DNA of 34,138 nt from CAMQVM01 sp044433365 (GTDB taxonomy: Bacteria; Bacteroidota; Bacteroidia; Bacteroidales; Rikenellaceae), in assembly GCA_044433365.1 (NCBI GenBank), contig JAWXTR010000016.1:1-34138 (forward strand), read 5' to 3'. Below are positions 32,534 to 34,138 of this stretch, one piece after another. Below the pieces are notes generated by a model. It worked only from the letters and a program-made list of their open reading frames with translations. It did no database searches and had not been told where the DNA came from. The stretch's first letter is position 1, and every line of letters begins with the position of its first letter. Position numbers and translations under genes: made by a program.

Positions 32534-32702
32534 TTAAGGGAACTTCTAATAATTGGATTTTAACGCTTTTTCATTTTGAGGCTTCATCTTTGAATTTTAC
32601 AAAATGCACCGTAGGCACCGCTACGCTCACATTTTGCAAAATCCAAATCTAAAACCTCAAAATAAAAAATCGAATAAAACCAATTATTAGAACTCCCCTA
32701 AA
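32534..32702. repeat. Family B palindromic element B2 carrying the WG-gene stop
   Basis: This 168-bp full-length copy runs from TTAAGGGAACTTCTAATAAT to TTATTAGAACTCCCCTAA. Its right end encodes the last residues (LGEF) and stop codon of the convergent WG-repeat gene. It also lies 17 bp after the small basic gene, so it may terminate both. Confidence 0.85.
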
Positions 32703-33292
32703 TAGTAAATCTCATTATAGTTAGGTTTAAATATCGTTGCAAAATATATTTTCCCTTGTTGGTAGATATGGTCGTATTTCGCATCCATTACTATATCGCC
32801 ACTATCATTAATAAGTCCGAATTTTACAACCTGCTCGCCGTTTACCTCTTTTTTTATCCCAAAAGGAACAACTTTATATAATTCAAGCAGACCTAATACG
32901 CTATATTTTATGGGAATAACAACTTTGCCAGATTTATCGATAAAACCATTTAAACCATCATTATCAGAAGTTAGATTCATTGATAAATACCCACCCATCA
33001 TAAGAGGACTTATCATTACGTTGCTGCCAGGAATTTTATTAGTTACCCTTGCAATTCCCTTTTTCGAAAAACCTTGAGTAAAATCGTAAGTTGCATCAAT
33101 TACCACCTTTCCATCTTTTTTATAACCATACAACTGACTAGCTTTATCAAAAAATGGCTCTAAATCAAAGTGGTTGACACTATCTGCAAAAGGGTCTGCC
33201 GCTTGATTAAATGGGTAGGTGTACTCTTGACCGTAGGCATTAAAGCCTACAGTAAAAATAAGTAATGGAAGTATTATCTTTTTTAGTTTCAT
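32687..33292 (-). CDS. Secreted WG-repeat protein
   Basis: The 201-aa protein has a signal peptide (about 1-21, ending AYG). It has three degenerate WG (KWG-type) beta repeats: LYGYKKDGKVVIDATYDF, NGFIDKSGKVVIPIKYSV and KFGLINDSGDIVMDAKYDHI. WG proteins are common in Bacteroidetes, and their function is generally unknown. This one is short, with divergent repeats. Its last four residues come from repeat B2, so the ancestral protein may have been longer. It has no cotranscribed neighbour. Confidence 0.78.
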   Translation of the reverse strand: MKLKKIILPLLIFTVGFNAYGQEYTYPFNQAADPFADSVNHFDLEPFFDKASQLYGYKKDGKVVIDATYDFTQGFSKKGIARVTNKIPGSNVMISPLMMGGYLSMNLTSDNDGLNGFIDKSGKVVIPIKYSVLGLLELYKVVPFGIKKEVNGEQVVKFGLINDSGDIVMDAKYDHIYQQGKIYFATIFKPNYNEIYYLGEF

Positions 33293-33539
33293 AAGAAAAT
33301 AGTTATTAGCAGTTTGTAGTTTGTTTGGTAAAATGTTTTATAAATATAGTAATAATTCTTCTAGCTTGTATGGGTTGGGATGATTTTATCTTAATTCAAA
33401 TAGGAAACAATATTTTACATTGAAATTTTACTTTCAATTTGCTATTTTTTATAGGCATAATATACCGAAAATTAATAAATTACCATTTTTGTACATAAAA
33501 ATAGGTATAGAAGTCACATTTTTTACCTATTTATGGTAA

Positions 33540-33570
33540 TTGTGTAGATGTTAGAAATAGAGTACTTTTG
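33540..33570 (+). promoter_or_regulatory. Promoter of an orphan transcription unit
   Basis: TTG (33540-33542), then 20 bp, then TACTTTTG (33563-33570). It points to element A5 and the terminator at 33845-33890, with no convincing gene between. From 33293 to 33539 I see nothing. Confidence 0.6.
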
Positions 33571-33585
33571 TAATGTAGAAAGAGA

Positions 33586-33752
33586 TAAGTAGTGTAAAAC
33601 AATTATTGCCATATTCTTAATAGCACTCTTGGAGCGATATTTTTCACTATTAAATCTCAATATAGAACCACTATATTTTCGATTCAATAGCAAAAAATCT
33701 CATCTCCAATAGCACTATTAAAAATACACCAATAATTATTTTACCCTACTTA
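33586..33752. repeat. Family A element A5
   Basis: A 167-bp full-length copy, starting 16 bp after the -7 element at 33563. Removing it would join GTAGAAAGAGA to CATATTCTAC, restoring a GTAGAA/TTCTAC hairpin, so it seems to interrupt a small transcript. Confidence 0.9.
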
Positions 33753-33844
33753 CATATTCTACTTCGTAATTTATGTTGTAATTTTTGTTTTTTTGTGAAT
33801 AAATTCGGATTTAGTAAGCCATTTCTTGATTTATTTAAACCGTT

Positions 33845-33890
33845 TATCGGGAGGATGTCTAATGCGCAGCATCTTCCCGATAATTTTTTT
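33845..33890 (+). terminator. Strong rho-independent terminator without an obvious gene
   Basis: TATCGGGAGGATG (33845-33857) pairs with CATCTTCCCGATA (33870-33882), giving a 13-bp stem with one G-U pair. TTTTTTT follows at 33884-33890. With the promoter at 33540 it defines a unit of about 310 nt that includes A5. Confidence 0.8.
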
Positions 33891-33944
33891 GCATCATTGT
33901 CGAAATTTCAGAAAGTCAGAATTCAAAAGGGCTTATCCTAATCT

Positions 33945-34138
33945 GGGCTCATTCTCAAAATCTGTTGTCATTAAATAAAATTTATAGCTCAGCAGTAGAG
34001 ACGTAGCCCTGCTACGTCTGTAACACAAATCGTTATGTTTTTAAAAAAAAAGGTTTAAAACAATTCGGGGTGTTGTTTTCAGACGTAGCAGGGCTACGTC
34101 TCTACCTGTGTGGTGTTATGTTTAAAAAAGGGGGTTGA
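33945..34138. repeat. Family C element cut by the window edge
   Basis: The left end GGCTCATTCTCAAAATCTGT matches 11069. Two palindromes GACGTAGCAGGGCTACGTC (34000-34018, complement; 34082-34100) follow, in the same arrangement as at 359-558. The right end is outside the window. Confidence 0.75.

Noticed and set aside
33794..33949. GTG frame VNKFGFSKPFLDLFKPFIG... to a stop near 33949
   Set aside because: It runs through the strong terminator hairpin and has no family match that I recognise. A small RNA explains the region better.
1..34138. tRNA or rRNA genes
   Set aside because: No T-loop GGTTCGAATCC-type pattern or rRNA-like segment was noticed in the gaps. A covariance-model search would settle this.

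Overview
The window looks like a piece of a low-GC Bacteroidales-type chromosome. The evidence is: start-proximal promoters of the Bacteroidetes form TAnnTTTG, often with TTG about 20 bases upstream; lysine biosynthesis through DapL and DapF; secreted and lipoprotein glycosidases with a Ser-type sulfatase; a MEP-pathway ispF; and AT-rich gaps full of palindromic repeats. No rRNA, tRNA, CRISPR array or intact transposase was seen.

Layout. 1-590: hairpin clusters and REP-like palindromes, no gene. 591-3929 (minus): aroQ, pyk, a nucleoside phosphorylase and ispF, the last three tightly packed. 4286-5767 (minus): an AlgI-like MBOAT acyltransferase, divergent from a large GH2 lipoprotein glycosidase (5944-8889, plus) whose 5' end is out of frame with its best start codon across a T10 tract. 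8979-10731 (minus): an exported nitroreductase and a flavinylated membrane Fe-S protein. 11391-13502 (minus): an M3 metallopeptidase lipoprotein. 14078-19606 (plus): a divergent DapL paralogue, dapF, canonical dapL and a long PurF-like amidotransferase. 19832-28042: a carbohydrate island with a GH36-like alpha-galactosidase and Ser-type sulfatase operon, an AraC regulator, a UroD-like protein and a large glycosidase-like lipoprotein of unknown family. 28486-30445 (minus): YjbH split into two overlapping genes. 30631-31344 (minus): a 4Fe-4S APS/PAPS reductase. 32034-32517 (plus): a small HTH protein overlapping a 64-residue basic protein. 32687-33292 (minus): a secreted WG-repeat protein. 33540-33890: a promoter-to-terminator unit with no convincing gene.

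The best evidence for a coordinated system is in 21320-28042. A 19-bp motif, AAAAATAGACAATATTAAT, occurs three times. Each copy is exactly 18 bp upstream of a TAnnTTTG element and drives one of the three enzyme units (GH36-sulfatase, UroD-like, unknown glycosidase). One copy is also in front of the AraC gene. This reads as a compact AraC-activated regulon for a galactose-containing, probably sulfated glycan, with no SusC/SusD pair in view.

The second theme is the intergenic DNA. At least four families of 160-190 bp imperfect palindromes (A-C and E below), a 30-bp hairpin family (D) and 14-bp tandem arrays fill most gaps. Several lie exactly at gene ends, so the stop codon, and sometimes the last few residues, of aroQ, dapF, the AraC gene, cysH, the YjbH C-half and the WG protein are encoded by repeat DNA. 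Other copies lie between a promoter and the gene or RNA it serves.
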